A stretch of 47,938 bases of DNA from contig NC_090621.1 of NCBI RefSeq assembly GCF_004359215.1, positions 1,370,992 to 1,418,929 on the forward strand. Direction: 5' to 3'. Shown one piece after another: positions 30,493 to 41,170 of this stretch. Numbering within the stretch: the first letter of the stretch is position 1; the number at the start of each line of letters is the position of its first letter. The stretch comes from Bremia lactucae (Eukaryota > Oomycota > Peronosporomycetes > Peronosporales > Peronosporaceae). A program made the position numbers and the translations under genes. The notes beneath the pieces were generated by a model that did not search any database, was not told the origin of the DNA, and saw nothing but the letters and a program-made list of their open reading frames with translations.

Positions 30493-31032
30493 TGATATAC
30501 AAATTCGTTAAGTACACTTTATGTGCCTAACGGAGGATCAATTACTTCATGTGACGTTCTTAAACCTGCCTGTTGGGTGTGGTGCACAAAGTGACCCTCC
30601 CTTGAGTATGTGCATAGGATGACGGCTAGCGTCATCCACGATCCGTAGTTTTCAAAGGAATACACTAGCAATGTGGAGTTGAATTTTTCTTAACAACTAT
30701 TTTATTAATTTTATTATTATAAATAAATTCTGTTTTAATAGGTAATTTTTTGCTCCAGCTTTAAAAACCCTTTTTGTATATTCAAGTGAAACATCTACAG
30801 AGGTGGCATCTATTGTTTTGTTGTATTACGCTCGATTGAATATAAATCAGTCTTTAACCTTCTTCCTAGCTAACAAGTGCGCACGCGAAGCCGGATTACC
30901 GCTTCCGTGACGACACTTCTTTAAGGTAATAAGTCCGTTGGGTGAGGTCGCTTAGTCACCCACCAACTACCTCCTGTGCTTGGAGGTGTATGCTTAAATA
31001 GAGCGTGGCTGCTATAGTAGCGCCCGCCAACA
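30493..31032 (+). repeat. Family-2 LTR (5' LTR of element F)
   Basis: About 540 bp, from TGATATACAAATTCGTTAAG to GCCCGCCAACA. The body matches the other family-2 LTRs (GTTGGGTGTGGTGCACA, GGATGACGGCTAGCGTCATCC, AAATATAAATCAGTC, GCCGGATTACCGCTTCC). TGGTATGTAATGG at 31035 is at the primer-binding position. Confidence 0.85.
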
Positions 31033-31435
31033 CTTGGTATGTAATGGGCCACATTTCAGGATTTACACAAAACAAAGAAACAAATACATTTGTAGGCAGG
31101 TGATGTGTCCGAATTGCGGGCTCAGCTTAACAATTATTTATTGGTTCATTATTTGGGGTCTTAAGACCCAATACATGCCAATGATAAATCACCCGAGTGT
31201 AAGTGGTTCCCCGAAAAGGCGGGAACACGGTTGTATTAGTCCGATTAAAAAATCATAACGAATGAATTAGCTTCCAGTTTTACTAGATACCTGACACTTA
31301 GGCTAAAATCTTCCTCAAGCGTTTCGTGTAAGCTAGTGACGAGGCCTTCTAGTCCCGTTACAACTGGCAGCACTTATAGTTCTTCCCGTGCCCGAGTCTG
31401 GGATGAGCGAATCATCGTAATACGACGCTCACGAT
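31033..31435 (+). other. Leader of element F
   Basis: About 400 bp between LTR and Gag. A short frame (31034-31258) has no recognisable domain. It is probably the untranslated leader plus decayed Gag N-terminus (SSSRARVWDERIIVIRRS near 31380). Confidence 0.4.
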
Positions 31436-32290
31436 TTGCTTCTGGAGCACGCGACCTTCTCTAATATCACCGGTGCTGAGTGGAATGCCCACAGTCGCCT
31501 CGTGGCGATATCAAGAAAGGTGTTTGTTGCGTCGTTGATGAAATCAGCGACCCCTGACGCACATCTTCTCGCCATACATGAGTGTATGGCTCGCGAGCTC
31601 ACCGAAAGTAATCGGCGAGGTTTGACTCCCTCGCGATCGTCACGGAATGATTCCGTAAAAATGGAAACCTCGTTCTACTGAAAAGAAGTTAGAGATGGAT
31701 TGTCGCTGAATCGATGATTCTGAGAAGTCGACATCGCCATCGCATCGAGGCTCCTCGAGACGCCTCAGTCGAAAGTCTTAAACCTTGTTTATCGTCTCCC
31801 TGGGAAAGCCAAGGAATGGAACAAGGACCCATTCCTTTCCCTGGATGCCATCCAAGATGACCTTTCGTCTTGCCTTCGAGCCACCGCAGCAGGACAAAAT
31901 GTTGCGCTCAAGTTTCTGTCTATGCAACAGGATAAAATGGCGATGCGACTATGTGCCGATGGCTTGCCATTTTTGCTGGTGAAGCGAGGCTTCTTTTTCT
32001 TGGACCACGTTATGTTTGTGTTGGAGACGTATACACAGGCGAACGTCTTTATGGGCGGTATGCGTGAGAGGCATACCCGCTTTTCGCTTGAGCATGCGGA
32101 GCCTGCCATACTAGAGGATGCCTTTCCTTATGCCCTCCGCGATAAGTTTAGGCTCACCATGGCTTATACCAAGAGTTCAGCTCTCACCGTCGCCCGGCTG
32201 AGTGCCGCGCGCCAGCGCCAATGCCGGATCATACAGGGGACGCTCATCATAAGGGCGCTCCTCTAGCCCTGCATTAAACAACCGACGGGA
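31436..32290 (+). pseudogene. Family-2 gag (element F)
   Basis: Recognisable Gag in several frames: IAIASRLLETPQSKVLNLVY, LPGKAKEWNKDPF, LDAIQDDL, RLAFEPPQQDKMLRSSF, MGGMRERHTRFSLEHAEPA, ILEDAFPYALRDKFRLTMAY. These follow the order of oomycete gypsy Gag: capsid, then the FxxGMREGxTR turn. A zinc knuckle would follow but is not visible. At least four frameshifts. Confidence 0.75.
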
Positions 32291-32399
32291 CCAGTAGGGC
32301 GCCCTGCATCTTCCGGTTCCCCCAGTGACAGCCCGACCTTCCATCCCCAATGTGCTGCTTGCACGATTTAATGCCACCCGGCAACTGGTTATTTACGTC

Positions 32400-32870
32400 T
32401 CCTTATTGTTAACTTACATGTCGCAGGTATCTTGCGACCTCTACGAGCGCTCCTGGACTCACGAATATTTTTTGTCGTGAGACCTGTTTATCGATGCTGC
32501 CTCGAAGCGCTCCGATCCACGAGGAGCCTCTTCAAGTCCTTGTCAAGTTGGCAGACGTGAAATCACGTTGTGTACCGCGTTGCGAAGTGTCATTGCCGTA
32601 TACATATGATGGTTACGCATTGGTAATAATTTATTGGTTATCGCGATGAAGTTTGCATTCGATTGCATCCTGGGCATGCCATGGTTGGCACGACTTTAGC
32701 CCTAGATCGATTAATTAGTCAGATCAGAGAGACGTCGACGCAAGTGCGACGTAAAGTGAAATGTTCACCATCTCATGGACCCCCAAATGACTCGCTCAAC
32801 GTCGCAGTCGTAGATCGTGAATCCACGACACCTACGTTGCATAGAGCGAACGATGGCCCTCTCTGTACTG
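32400..32870 (+). pseudogene. Protease remnant of element F
   Basis: HVAGILRPLRALLDS (about 32416-32460) is the active-site strand (DSG mutated to DSR). FDCILGMPWLARL (about 32658-32697) is the C-terminal strand. The text between is broken. A linker follows. Confidence 0.6.
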
Positions 32871-33340
32871 CTTATTCTATCTTCTGGACACAAGTGACAG
32901 AGACTCCTCGCTTCACTGCGAGAACAATGATGTGGAGCAAGGGTTTCCGCGCATTAATAACGCGGTTGAACAGGAGTTTCCGCACGTGCATGCGTTGGTT
33001 GAACCAATTTTTTGTCTGCATTTCTCGTGATTGAGCAGAGTCTCTCACAAGGGTTAATATGTGGTCGAGCAGGGGCTTCCACACAAGTATGACGCAGACG
33101 GACAAGAACCCCACGGGAGAACATGATCGTCGGACAGGGGGTCTCATCATCACGCTAATGGTCAAACTAAAGGTTCCCAATGGGCTATTTGGGATCGAGC
33201 AGGGGCTCCAACACGAATACGACGTGGACTGAAGTCCGTACGCGAGTTATAATGGTCGGGTCCGGGGTTTCCACATGGGCAATTTGTAGTCGACCGGGAT
33301 TACAGTGGCCGAGCAGGAGCTCCCGCATCAAGTGTCGATA
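32871..33340 (+). repeat. Degenerate peptide-repeat linker between protease and RT
   Basis: Repeated blocks share a DNA core GAGCAGG.GCTTCCACAC, coding VEQGLPHKYDA-like peptides. Copies: VEQGFPRINNA (about 32935), VEQEFPHVHAL (about 32966), VEPIF (about 32999), VEQGLPHKYDADG (about 33064), IEQGLQHEYDVD (about 33196), a weak copy GPGFPHG (about 33260) and AEQELPHQV (about 33307). Spacing is irregular (about 30-130 bp), so the array has decayed. Confidence 0.6.
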
Positions 33341-34044
33341 ATCGAGATTACAGCGTTGAAATGTGCTCACGCTATCGTTTACGTGAAAGGGATTCATAAA
33401 GGCGCCAATACATTGGAGTCGCGAGTCCACCTCGTGACGCGCCCTCAATTCAACGCCTTTCAGGACTCTCGTGGAAGCATTTTTCCTACGTGATCTTAAA
33501 AGAGGCCGAGGAACAGGTATGTTTGATTACCAACGAGGCGGTTACCACGACAAACGAAGAGCAAATGACGCGACCTCGAAGCGCCGAGCCAAAATCAGAG
33601 CGTAAAGAACGATTGCGTCAAAGTCATGGGAGGCGCCGCGAGAGTATGGTAACTCTCTCTACGACATTGCTCGTGAGTATGCAGATGTTATTTCGGACAC
33701 GATTCTAGCCGAACTTCCTGCTGATCGTGGTGTTCGCACGAGATTGATCTCGTGGCAGGTTAGAAGTATTGCGCAACCACGCCAGTGGCCGTTGCCTCGA
33801 ACAGTTCGTCAATAGCTCTCAAGTCGAGGCTATTGAAGAACTGTTAGAAGGCCGACGCAAGGCGGATCATGTGCACGAAAGAACTTCGCCACATTCCAGT
33901 CCAACCTTCTGCATAAAAAAGCTACGAGAGGCTGGCGTATAGTGCATGCCTTAAAATCGGCTAAACGATGCCAATACTCTTGCGCAGACGCATATTCTCA
34001 GGAAGGACATGGTCTTAAACTCCATGTTGTCACTGCAGACGACC
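33341..34044 (+). pseudogene. N-terminal reverse transcriptase remnant of element F
   Basis: Weakly coding to 33640, then EYADVISDTILAELPADRG, QPRQWPLPRTVRQ, KATRGWRIVHAL and AQTHILRKDMVLNSM (about 33985-34028) follow the order of the RT fingers region seen in element G. The sequence stops before motif A, so the rest of pol is deleted. Confidence 0.65.
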
Positions 34045-34242
34045 CACCAGCTTTACCCTTTTTAGGTGGCACTTCAAGCGCCGCATAATGTCACCTGGGT
34101 AGGTCCACACACTGGTCGCTAGATGAGTGGTTGAATGGTCTTAAGCGGCGCGACGTAAGCGGCTCGCGTCCCACTTTTTTCCTGTTGGCGATCTTACAAA
34201 TGTAAAATTCATTCTTTTAGCGGAGTAATAGCAAGCTGTTAT
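34045..34242. other. Fragment of the family-2 3' region
   Basis: GACGACCCACCAGC, then TTTTTAGGTGGCACTTCAAGCG, corresponds to 44430-44465 and 9530-9550. On the minus strand it reads MPPKKGKAGGSS, the start of the antisense Gag-like ORF. The match continues through GGCGCGACGTAAGCGGCTCGC to the purine tract near 34215. It joins RT (left) to a family-3 LTR (right), so both junctions are deletions or recombinations. Confidence 0.55.
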
Positions 34243-34487
34243 TGGCGCCTACATGCGCACCGCACAATCGTGTCTTATAACATTTGACGGCGTTGATTCA
34301 AACTCAAATCAACCAATCAATACAGCTAATTTCAACATTACTAAATTCAGTAATATTGGAACTATTAAGTCAATATTGATAAAGATGATAATTTTGTACT
34401 TCTTTATTTGTTTCCTCTCATACAACATAATATTTAATACTACTCATCCAAGGAGATAATATTTATGTAACGAAACACTCCGTTACA
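34243..34487 (-). repeat. Family-3 LTR fragment
   Basis: On the minus strand it starts TGTAACGGAGTGTTTCGTTAC at 34487 and matches 47257-47426 and the first half of 42516-42959 (landmarks GTACTTCTTTATT, GCACAATCGTGTCTT, GACGGCGTTGATT). The end is missing. The sequence to its right (CCACCCCTCCCTTAACC) is, on the minus strand, a polypurine tract, so this was the 3' LTR of a minus-strand element. Confidence 0.8.
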
Positions 34488-34662
34488 CCACCCCTCCCTT
34501 AACCAGCAGTCACAATTGTCAATGCTGTGGAGTGACACAGAAATACTATTATGTCTTTCCCTGTAAATTATTTTTGCATTATTGGTTTCTTATTCAAAAC
34601 TCCAATTTTAGGGCATTATTGATGTGTTCAAATCAATTCGTTTGCACATAGTATCAACACCA
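34488..34662 (-). other. Family-3 element 3' end (polypurine tract and UTR)
   Basis: On the minus strand GGTTAAGGGAGGGGTGG immediately precedes the LTR start, a good polypurine tract. The adjacent 150 bp are shared with 47427-47600. No coding sequence is seen. Confidence 0.6.
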
Positions 34663-36540
34663 GTGCGCGTTGCCTATGAGGCAGCAAAAGCTGGCAGCTG
34701 CATGGCTCAATGCAGCTGTTAGCGATGCAAATGTTTCAGTAGATGCTAATGCGTCCAAAAAAAAATCACCTCCAACTCCAAATAGAGGTGACTGGTATGT
34801 AAAAAGGCACAGGCACCTGCGTACGAAAAGGTACGAGTGACGGTGACGACACTGTTTTCTAGGATAGAGAAGAAAAGTTGGTATAATTTCGTGAGCCTGA
34901 GTGGACAGGAGGCTAACGGGCGTGAGAAGCCATTAGGCACGCAAGTAAGCAAGATTGGTAAGCACAAGGTCAGAATCCTTTTACCACAGTACTTACGCTT
35001 CAACATAGTTTAAGTCACCTTCTACTCCCATTGCAGGCGGCACCTGCTACTACCATTGTAAATGACTGGGCCGAGTCGGCTTCATTGCCCAACTCGTTGG
35101 CAACTGTTAAGGCCTCCGGATAAACCGGGGCCACTTCCGTTAAGTCTACAGGTTCTAACGTGACAACCAAAGAGGTAATGACGAAGTTGCCAGACACTTC
35201 GTCATACCTTTTGGGTGCGAAGTCATCTCGTGATGACTCCATGGGCGACAATAACTCTGGTGATGTCAGTATGCATCACTAGAAGCGAAGTGATCGTAAA
35301 GGTCATTTCGTAAGCTTGCTGCTGGTGGTGCTAGTATGCATTCAGAAACGGGACGCATCTCGTAAAAGATGAGCGTTCTCCGAAGAGGGTCATTAAAAGA
35401 GTATGCCTCCTTAGGAGCATGACCTGCACCCTTAAAGAGCATGGGCATGAGCCTACACACTAGATGCAAGGTGACCCTGCCTATCTCGATAAATGGTGCA
35501 ATTCGTCGCATGCACCGACTACGTCCATTTGTTTGAACCGGTCGCGGAAAGTGTTGAAGATTGATGTATTCATCGAAACTGTTGCACTTTATGCATATGC
35601 ATGTATACGGGATCGAATGACAAGAATAATACCGAGAAGTTGAGTGTGGAAAATATCGTGTGTTGTGGCTCAGTCGGGTAAGGCATGGCGGTGCGACCAA
35701 CTGGTCACCGGTTCGATACCCGGTAACGACAAAAAGTAAACCTTCAGGAATTGGTGTTTGGGGTTCACCAGCACTGTACCGCCAGACAGTGACGTCCCCC
35801 ATTTTATGGTAGTGCACATATCTGGGAAAGGGGGCGCAGCAAACGATAGGAAATAATTAACGGTAGGATAAAGTTAATGGTAGGATACAGTTAAACTCAA
35901 AATATAACCTACTTTCCGGTTTGCAATCTCGACCGTAAGCCCATCTTCAAGCTCATAGCGTTAACGTAAATCAACCGAAAGCATCAAGTTTGTCAAGCCA
36001 GGCCTAGCGGTCTATGCTTTGCACGTTCTTCACAAGCTTGAAACGAAGGACTGACATCCTTTGCCCGCTTCTACGTGTACTACTGTTGTCGGAAAAAAGC
36101 ATCGATGAAAAATTTCGTTTCGTCTTCTCCAGGCTTGTGAAGCCTAGATGAGTCGATCGTTGGCCATACCAAACCAACGAGTTTGGTTGCTTTGAGGGCA
36201 ACCAAGGCTTCTTTCTGCGAGCAAACCACCCCGTATTGCGGTCTCTCTCCCGTTGGCTCACGTTTACGTTAACTATAACATTAATCTGGGAGTGATCCTG
36301 AACCTCCAACCCATTTACGAGCGCAGGAAGCGCTCGTTCTCCGAAGGACTTTCTGTTGAGGAGAATGGGTCTCGTCGTACTGCAGACGAGACCCGGTACG
36401 TCCATGGTCTGTTGAGAACGAGGTTCCCAACTATTATGCGGGTGAGGATATCCTCGCCAACGAACGAGGTGACTCGTTCAGTCCTTCCACCTCACGGTGA
36501 TTCGAGATGCGTTCAACCAGAAAAACTTTTCACCACTTGA
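34663..36540. other. Unit U, copy 2 (diverged and rearranged)
   Basis: 34663-35340 on the plus strand matches 2228-2700: VAYEAAKA, then ...NDWAESASLPNSLATVKASG, VTTKEVMTKLPDTSS, GDNNSGDVSMHH. It has many stops. The QRERDRN segment, however, is on the minus strand (36290-36004: NVIVNVNVSQRERDRN, RRKKPWLPSKQ, RNFSSMLFSDNSS, LRFKLVKNV). From 36290 to 36520 (CTCGCCAACGAACGAGGTGAC) it matches 3290-3430 on the plus strand. Compared with copy 1, one internal block is inverted. Between about 35350 and 36000 I see no gene apart from the tRNA-like segment. Confidence 0.5.
35659..35731 (+). other. tRNA-like segment (SINE head or tRNA pseudogene)
   Basis: TGGCTCAGTCG (35666-35676) matches the tRNA A-box consensus TRGYNNARNNG at every position. 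GGTTCGATACC (35710-35720) matches the B box at 10 of 11. Their 44-nt start-to-start spacing is that of a real tRNA. The T stem is nearly complete (ACCGG/CCGGT with an 8-nt loop), but the acceptor arms (TGTGTTG against TAACGAC) pair at only about five of seven positions including wobbles, and the D stem is weak. A working tRNA is therefore unlikely. Confidence 0.5.
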
Positions 36541-37490
36541 ATCCTTAAATGTTGTGAGGGAGGAGGGAAAATCGGTTCGCTTCGTTCGCCGAACCTGCGT
36601 CAATATCGTGACTTGAATTGGATCGTTTGTGATCAATCTCCTTCCTTTGATGGAAGGTGTCGTTGACTCGAGTTAGCTTTATGACCAAAAGAAAAATTAT
36701 GCGCAAGTTGCGACTGATCAACTGGCGAACGAACGGACGTATCAGTCCCTTAAAAACGAGCTGGTGACAGCTCGTCAAAAGATCTCATCCTTGGAGGATG
36801 TAACGAGCTGATCGTCATGTTCAAGAGAACCAGACTCTGTCCCGAGACTATCAATTTTTGACTTGGGACCATCAGGCTTTGGCAGGTGCCTTTAACCGTT
36901 CCGGGTAGTTCAAAGCCGGAAGAAGCCTAGTACTGATGGTACGGGCGGAGGCACCCGACATAAAACTTAGGGTGCGCACGCATCCTACAAAGCAGCTCGA
37001 TCGTTTACGTACTGCATTGGCGATGTAGTACAAAAAACAGGCCGATATACATGGCTAATAACTTATTACTGCCCACATCCGTCTCTTACGTGTTCTGGTA
37101 AGTTCACCTTAGTAAATAGGACTAAATCATTAACATTTAATGAAAAAATATCTGCTTTTTTTTGTTAGAGTTTCATTTCTGTCGATCCTCTGCATCGTCG
37201 AAGGAATTTGTACGAAACGGACCTCTGCTTCTCTAGCTAGCAGGAATTTTCCTGCTCACTCTGTTTTGTTTTTGTCTTCAGCGCGACAGGTGTGAACTGC
37301 GGAGATATCGTTTTCCTAATTAGTAAGTGCATTTATTGTTGTGCATACTGAGTCTTTCAGCATCATTATTAAAGTCAGTAATAGCATTATCGTTCAATGT
37401 TGCTCAAATTTAGAGTGGTATCATTCGCATGGACCGTAGGATCAATGCGTGATGAACAAGAGCAAGATTGCTCTTTGCTCGAGCAAGCCC
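36541..37490 (+). other. Coiled-coil ORF scrap and AT-rich sequence
   Basis: About 36672-36810 reads SYDQKKNYAQVATDQLANER, then TYQSLKNELVTARQKISSLED on the plus strand. This is a strongly coiled-coil-like scrap ending in stops; the source gene is unknown. 37080-37440 is AT-rich. It contains a canonical-looking 71-bp intron signal (37098-37168, GTAAGT ... TTTTTTTTGTTAG) but no recognisable exon on either side. Confidence 0.35.
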
Positions 37491-37493
37491 CCC

Positions 37494-40400
37494 TTAACCA
37501 AAGTTACTCTTAAACTAGGTGGGTATGCGCTGATGGCGTAAGCCGTTCACAAAAAACGGTGTTGCTTCGTAGAAGCATGCACTGAATTATTGACGGCAAA
37601 TTCTATCATCGGCAAGAACTCGCTCTAACTCCTATAAGAGTAGACGGACGAATCCGTGATTATCTCTTTTAGAATGCGATTTGCACGTTCTGTCCGACCA
37701 TCTGCTACATGATGGTCAGAAGTTGACACCTTCAACTGTGTTCCAAGTATTTAAACACAGAATGCTAAACCTCCGCTGTGAATTTGGGGTCTAGATCTGA
37801 GGCCTGTTCATGGGCAACCCATGGAGTCAAAATATCGTATTAACAAAGACACGAGCACATATTTTAGCTATGATCGACTCCAGGACCGCAGCAAGATGAT
37901 CCATTTGGCTGAAACGTTTAACAAGTACAAGAACCAATATTTGATATCAACGTCTGGAAATCCGAAGACAAAGTCCGCAGATACGGACTGCCAACACTCT
38001 GCCGGAACTGGCAGAGGTTGTAACGGAGCACGGGTGAAGCACTAAGCTCCACCCGTTTACAAACTTCGCAAGCAGCCAGTATAGGCTCGTCCAAAAGTAC
38101 ATACGTGCTTGCGAGTATGTACTTTCGGACGAACTCATACTGGCTTGGCCAGTAGATGTCGCGACTTATCGTGAGTTAGGTCTTTTCACGTCTATGATGG
38201 CCACTTATAAGCCATTGCGTGTTGTATATCGATCTGTTCGATCTGTTAAGGGTCAGTACAAGTTCGACAATCCCTTTAAGGATTGTTGAAATAATTTTCT
38301 TAGGTAATCCATCAACCCTTTAAAAGGCCTTATCTTCTTGATATGTTCTTCTAACGTCGCCGAGACCTGCTGACAACGAAACAGTTATTGTTGCAACAGT
38401 GGCTTATGCTCACTGTTGATTTGCGCAGCAGGTAAGAAAGAGCATCAGAGACGCCTGGTTAAACTCCACTAAAAAGTTATACTCCGCAAAGAAAAACAAC
38501 CATTTCGCCATTCTTTGCGAGACGTGTGAACTGTTTACGGTCGTGCGTAAGGGCGCATGGTCCGTATGTACAATAAACGGTCTATCTCCCATGAGAAAGA
38601 CCGTAAACTAAATAAGCGATTTCCTTGTCATGCACTGAATAGTTGCGTTCAGCTGGTTAAAGCTGACGCGATTGATAATAATCGCGTACGGTCTATCTCC
38701 TACGAGATAGACCCTAAACTAAGCCAGCGCATATCTGATGGCAGCGAGTTCCTTGTCATGCACTGAATAGTCTGTGTCATATTGCATTTACGAAAAGCCG
38801 ATTGCAAGATCGCTGGCGTCACAGACCACAGGAAATGGTCTGTCTTAATTTACAATCGCCAGGATTGGAGATTGCATCAAACTTTGCTTGATACCCTCAA
38901 ATGAACGCTAACAATCAGAGCTCCATGACTGATTTACATTATTCTTCAACAAAGAAGAAATATGTACTGTCATTTCGGCATAATTGCAGGAGTAATTGTA
39001 CAGGTATTTTCAAAGCCAGGAAACTTTCGAAATCCGTTAGCATCGACTGTCGTGGGCCAGTCGGTGATCGCCTTGATCTTTCCGGATTAGGGCGTACACC
39101 GTGATTACCCATGATGCACCCAAGAAGTTGTATTTCGCTTGCAGCGAATATACACGTTTTTAGATCTGCATACAACTTATGCTTACGCATAAGTGTAAGA
39201 GCCTTTCGGGAGTGAGTACGGCGTACTTCAATGTCCGACTTTCCGATCATGGCTATGCTATTAGCAAAGACGTCATTAAATAACTAGGTTTGAAATTCTG
39301 CACCTATCCTAGCAGATTAGTTACGCATCTGTTAGATGTCGCAGGGCATTACTAAGTCCCTGTGGCATGACTAGCCACCCCTAAGCAATCCGCTTGGGTT
39401 GCTTGCCGCTGAAAACGGGATATCCTGTAAACGCATAAGGATATGATTTGTTTCACGATCGCTTAAGCTCGTGCATTATGAAAAAATTTTGCCTGAAGTT
39501 GAACAGGATCCAACCATCAGATCCATTCACGAAAAGATTGTATTATTTGACATACCATTAATGATTACGTCTTTTCGTGGTATCGGCGTTGGAGCCGGTA
39601 CCGTTGAAGCATTCAATTTATTGAACGTATGCACAATCCGCCAACCTACTGTTGCTTTACGCACACTGAAAGTCGGAGACCTATGACGAGGTTGAATCTC
39701 TCACATGAGCTGCTGCCAAGCGATTGGCAAAAAATGTTGATCGCAAATACTTTTTCACGAAGCAATGGCCACACAGTGTTTCAAACCTGGTTTAGGATAA
39801 TTTCGTGTCAAGTGCCTTTATCCCCCTAGACAACTCGCAAGATAGGATTTTGGAAATTCATCCTTAATTTCGATCAAGTCCTTAAATAGAGGATTTGTCT
39901 TCAAAGACTTCCAGGATTGGGACGTAAACGTTCAATCCGAGTCTTCTCATCGAGAACACTCTCGTCCATCGATGAGCTGCTGAGAACCCATTCGCTTTCA
40001 GAAAATACTATTACCGATCGGTCACGTACTTGTCATCTGTGACAAGTACGTAGATCTGCTTGACTTTGCCATTACGCAGTTCACGTAAGAACTGCTTCGG
40101 TTCTAGCGTTATCTCTTAAGATATACTCGAGGTTAAATTCGGAGCGCTATCACCGCAAATCTATAATTGATCCGTTGCTTACTTAGACATTCAATGTCTT
40201 ACTTTTCTCTTTGGAACTTAATGTAATGGTACCTGGGAACCTTTTACCAGAAAATTCTGAGGACTTATTCCTGCAGATTCTTGGGGACTTGTTCCTTCAA
40301 GTTTCATTTGGGGAATATCGTTCCCGATTGCCTCTAGCTGTGGGCAGCAACTTTGAACAAACTCATTAACAAATGCAACGATTAATCTTTAAAACAGTCG

Positions 40401-40900
40401 ACTTTCACCTTGTCGCCATCTTCAGTGCTCCTAAAACTCCGTAAGCGACGTATGCGCAACCACAGCGAGATCCTCTACGATCGACGCTCTGGTGGCACTA
40501 TCTCTTATAAACAGGCGTTTCAAGCTCTCTTAATTTTGCTTTTGTAACATCGTTGTTTCGTACCACTAAACTTATTCGAGTGGTTAAGCATCGACGCTGC
40601 ATGTGGTTGTGCACAGCCGTCTGTAACAATGTCCACGTCCCAATGGTGAACCTTCGACGCTGTCTGTGCTTGTGCACAGCCGTCAGGATCTAAATTCACA
40701 GTGTGGTAAACATTCACACTGAGGTCTTGTGCAGTCGTGCAAATCACCCACCCACAAGTGAGGCCATCGCAGTCACTGGTAGGACATCCACACGCTTGTG
40801 GATGCTCCAAGATGTTCATCCGTTTGACATTTGGTAAATAAGAGACAAGCATCGTCATGGTTTGATGTAAGTCATGAACGGCTCTTTCTTTGTGAGCCAT
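37494..40900 (-). pseudogene. Pol of family-3 element D (RT, RNase H, integrase), degenerate
   Basis: Reading right to left: Cys-rich linker LEHPQACGCPTSDCDGLTCG (about 40810-40750); long decayed linker; RT start SPTFSVRKATVGWRIVHTFN, then KLNASTVPAPTPIPRKDVII (39690-39545); a damaged motif A-B region; ALTLMRKHKLYADLKTCIFA, LLGCIMGNHGVRPNPER (39180-39060); RNase H GDRPFIVHTDHAPLRTTVNS (38590-38530), partly duplicated in tandem; the zinc-finger region disrupted by an inverted duplication (38074-38145); integrase core SQMDHLAAVLES and ATPFFVNGLRHQRIPT (37950-37530). The C-terminal domain is missing. Stops and frameshifts are frequent. Confidence 0.8.
38074..38145. repeat. 30-bp inverted duplication in element D integrase
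   Basis: Arms 38074-38103 and 38116-38145 are complementary at 26 of 30 positions, with a 12-nt loop (CGTGCTTGCGAG). Element E (46160-46215) and element G (27030-26980) have only one arm at this place. The left arm plus loop is therefore an inserted inverted copy of the zinc-finger coding sequence. Confidence 0.9.
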
Positions 40901-40907
40901 ATGAATT

Positions 40908-41168
40908 CTAGGATGACGTCAAATTTGTCACCAAATGTAGTACGATGAAATCATCATCGTACGGTTTATCCTTCAACCTGTATTGGATACCAACTACACG
41001 CTTCATTACTGTTACAGATGCACCTGTTGCTAGGCGCCCTGTCACCCTCGTTATAAGAATATCGCGCTTAATAAACATGAGCCTGTGATCTTGTTGCGAT
41101 CGGTGCCGAATAAAATTATCTGACGCCCCACAATCAACTAGGGACTTAAATGGCAACTTATTTGACAC
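40908..41168 (-). pseudogene. Protease of element D
   Basis: Open for 86 codons: NKLPFKSLVDCGASDNFIRH (active site DCGA, as in element G), KRDILITRVTGRLATGASVT, VMKRVVGIQYRLKDKPYDDD, FIVLHLVTN. It lacks the downstream DVILGLPWL strand in frame. Aspartic proteases of this kind cut Gag-Pol. The unusual Cys after the catalytic Asp is shared by families 1 and 3. Confidence 0.85.
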
Positions 41169-41170
41169 TT

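Noticed and set aside
32871..33340. CRISPR-like repeat array
   Set aside because: Repeat units are unequal, spacing is irregular, the units code a peptide and the context is a retrotransposon linker.
36640..36830. Coiled-coil scrap as an exon of a host gene
   Set aside because: Bounded by stops within 50 codons on both sides, without splice signals. It lies beside transposon copies.
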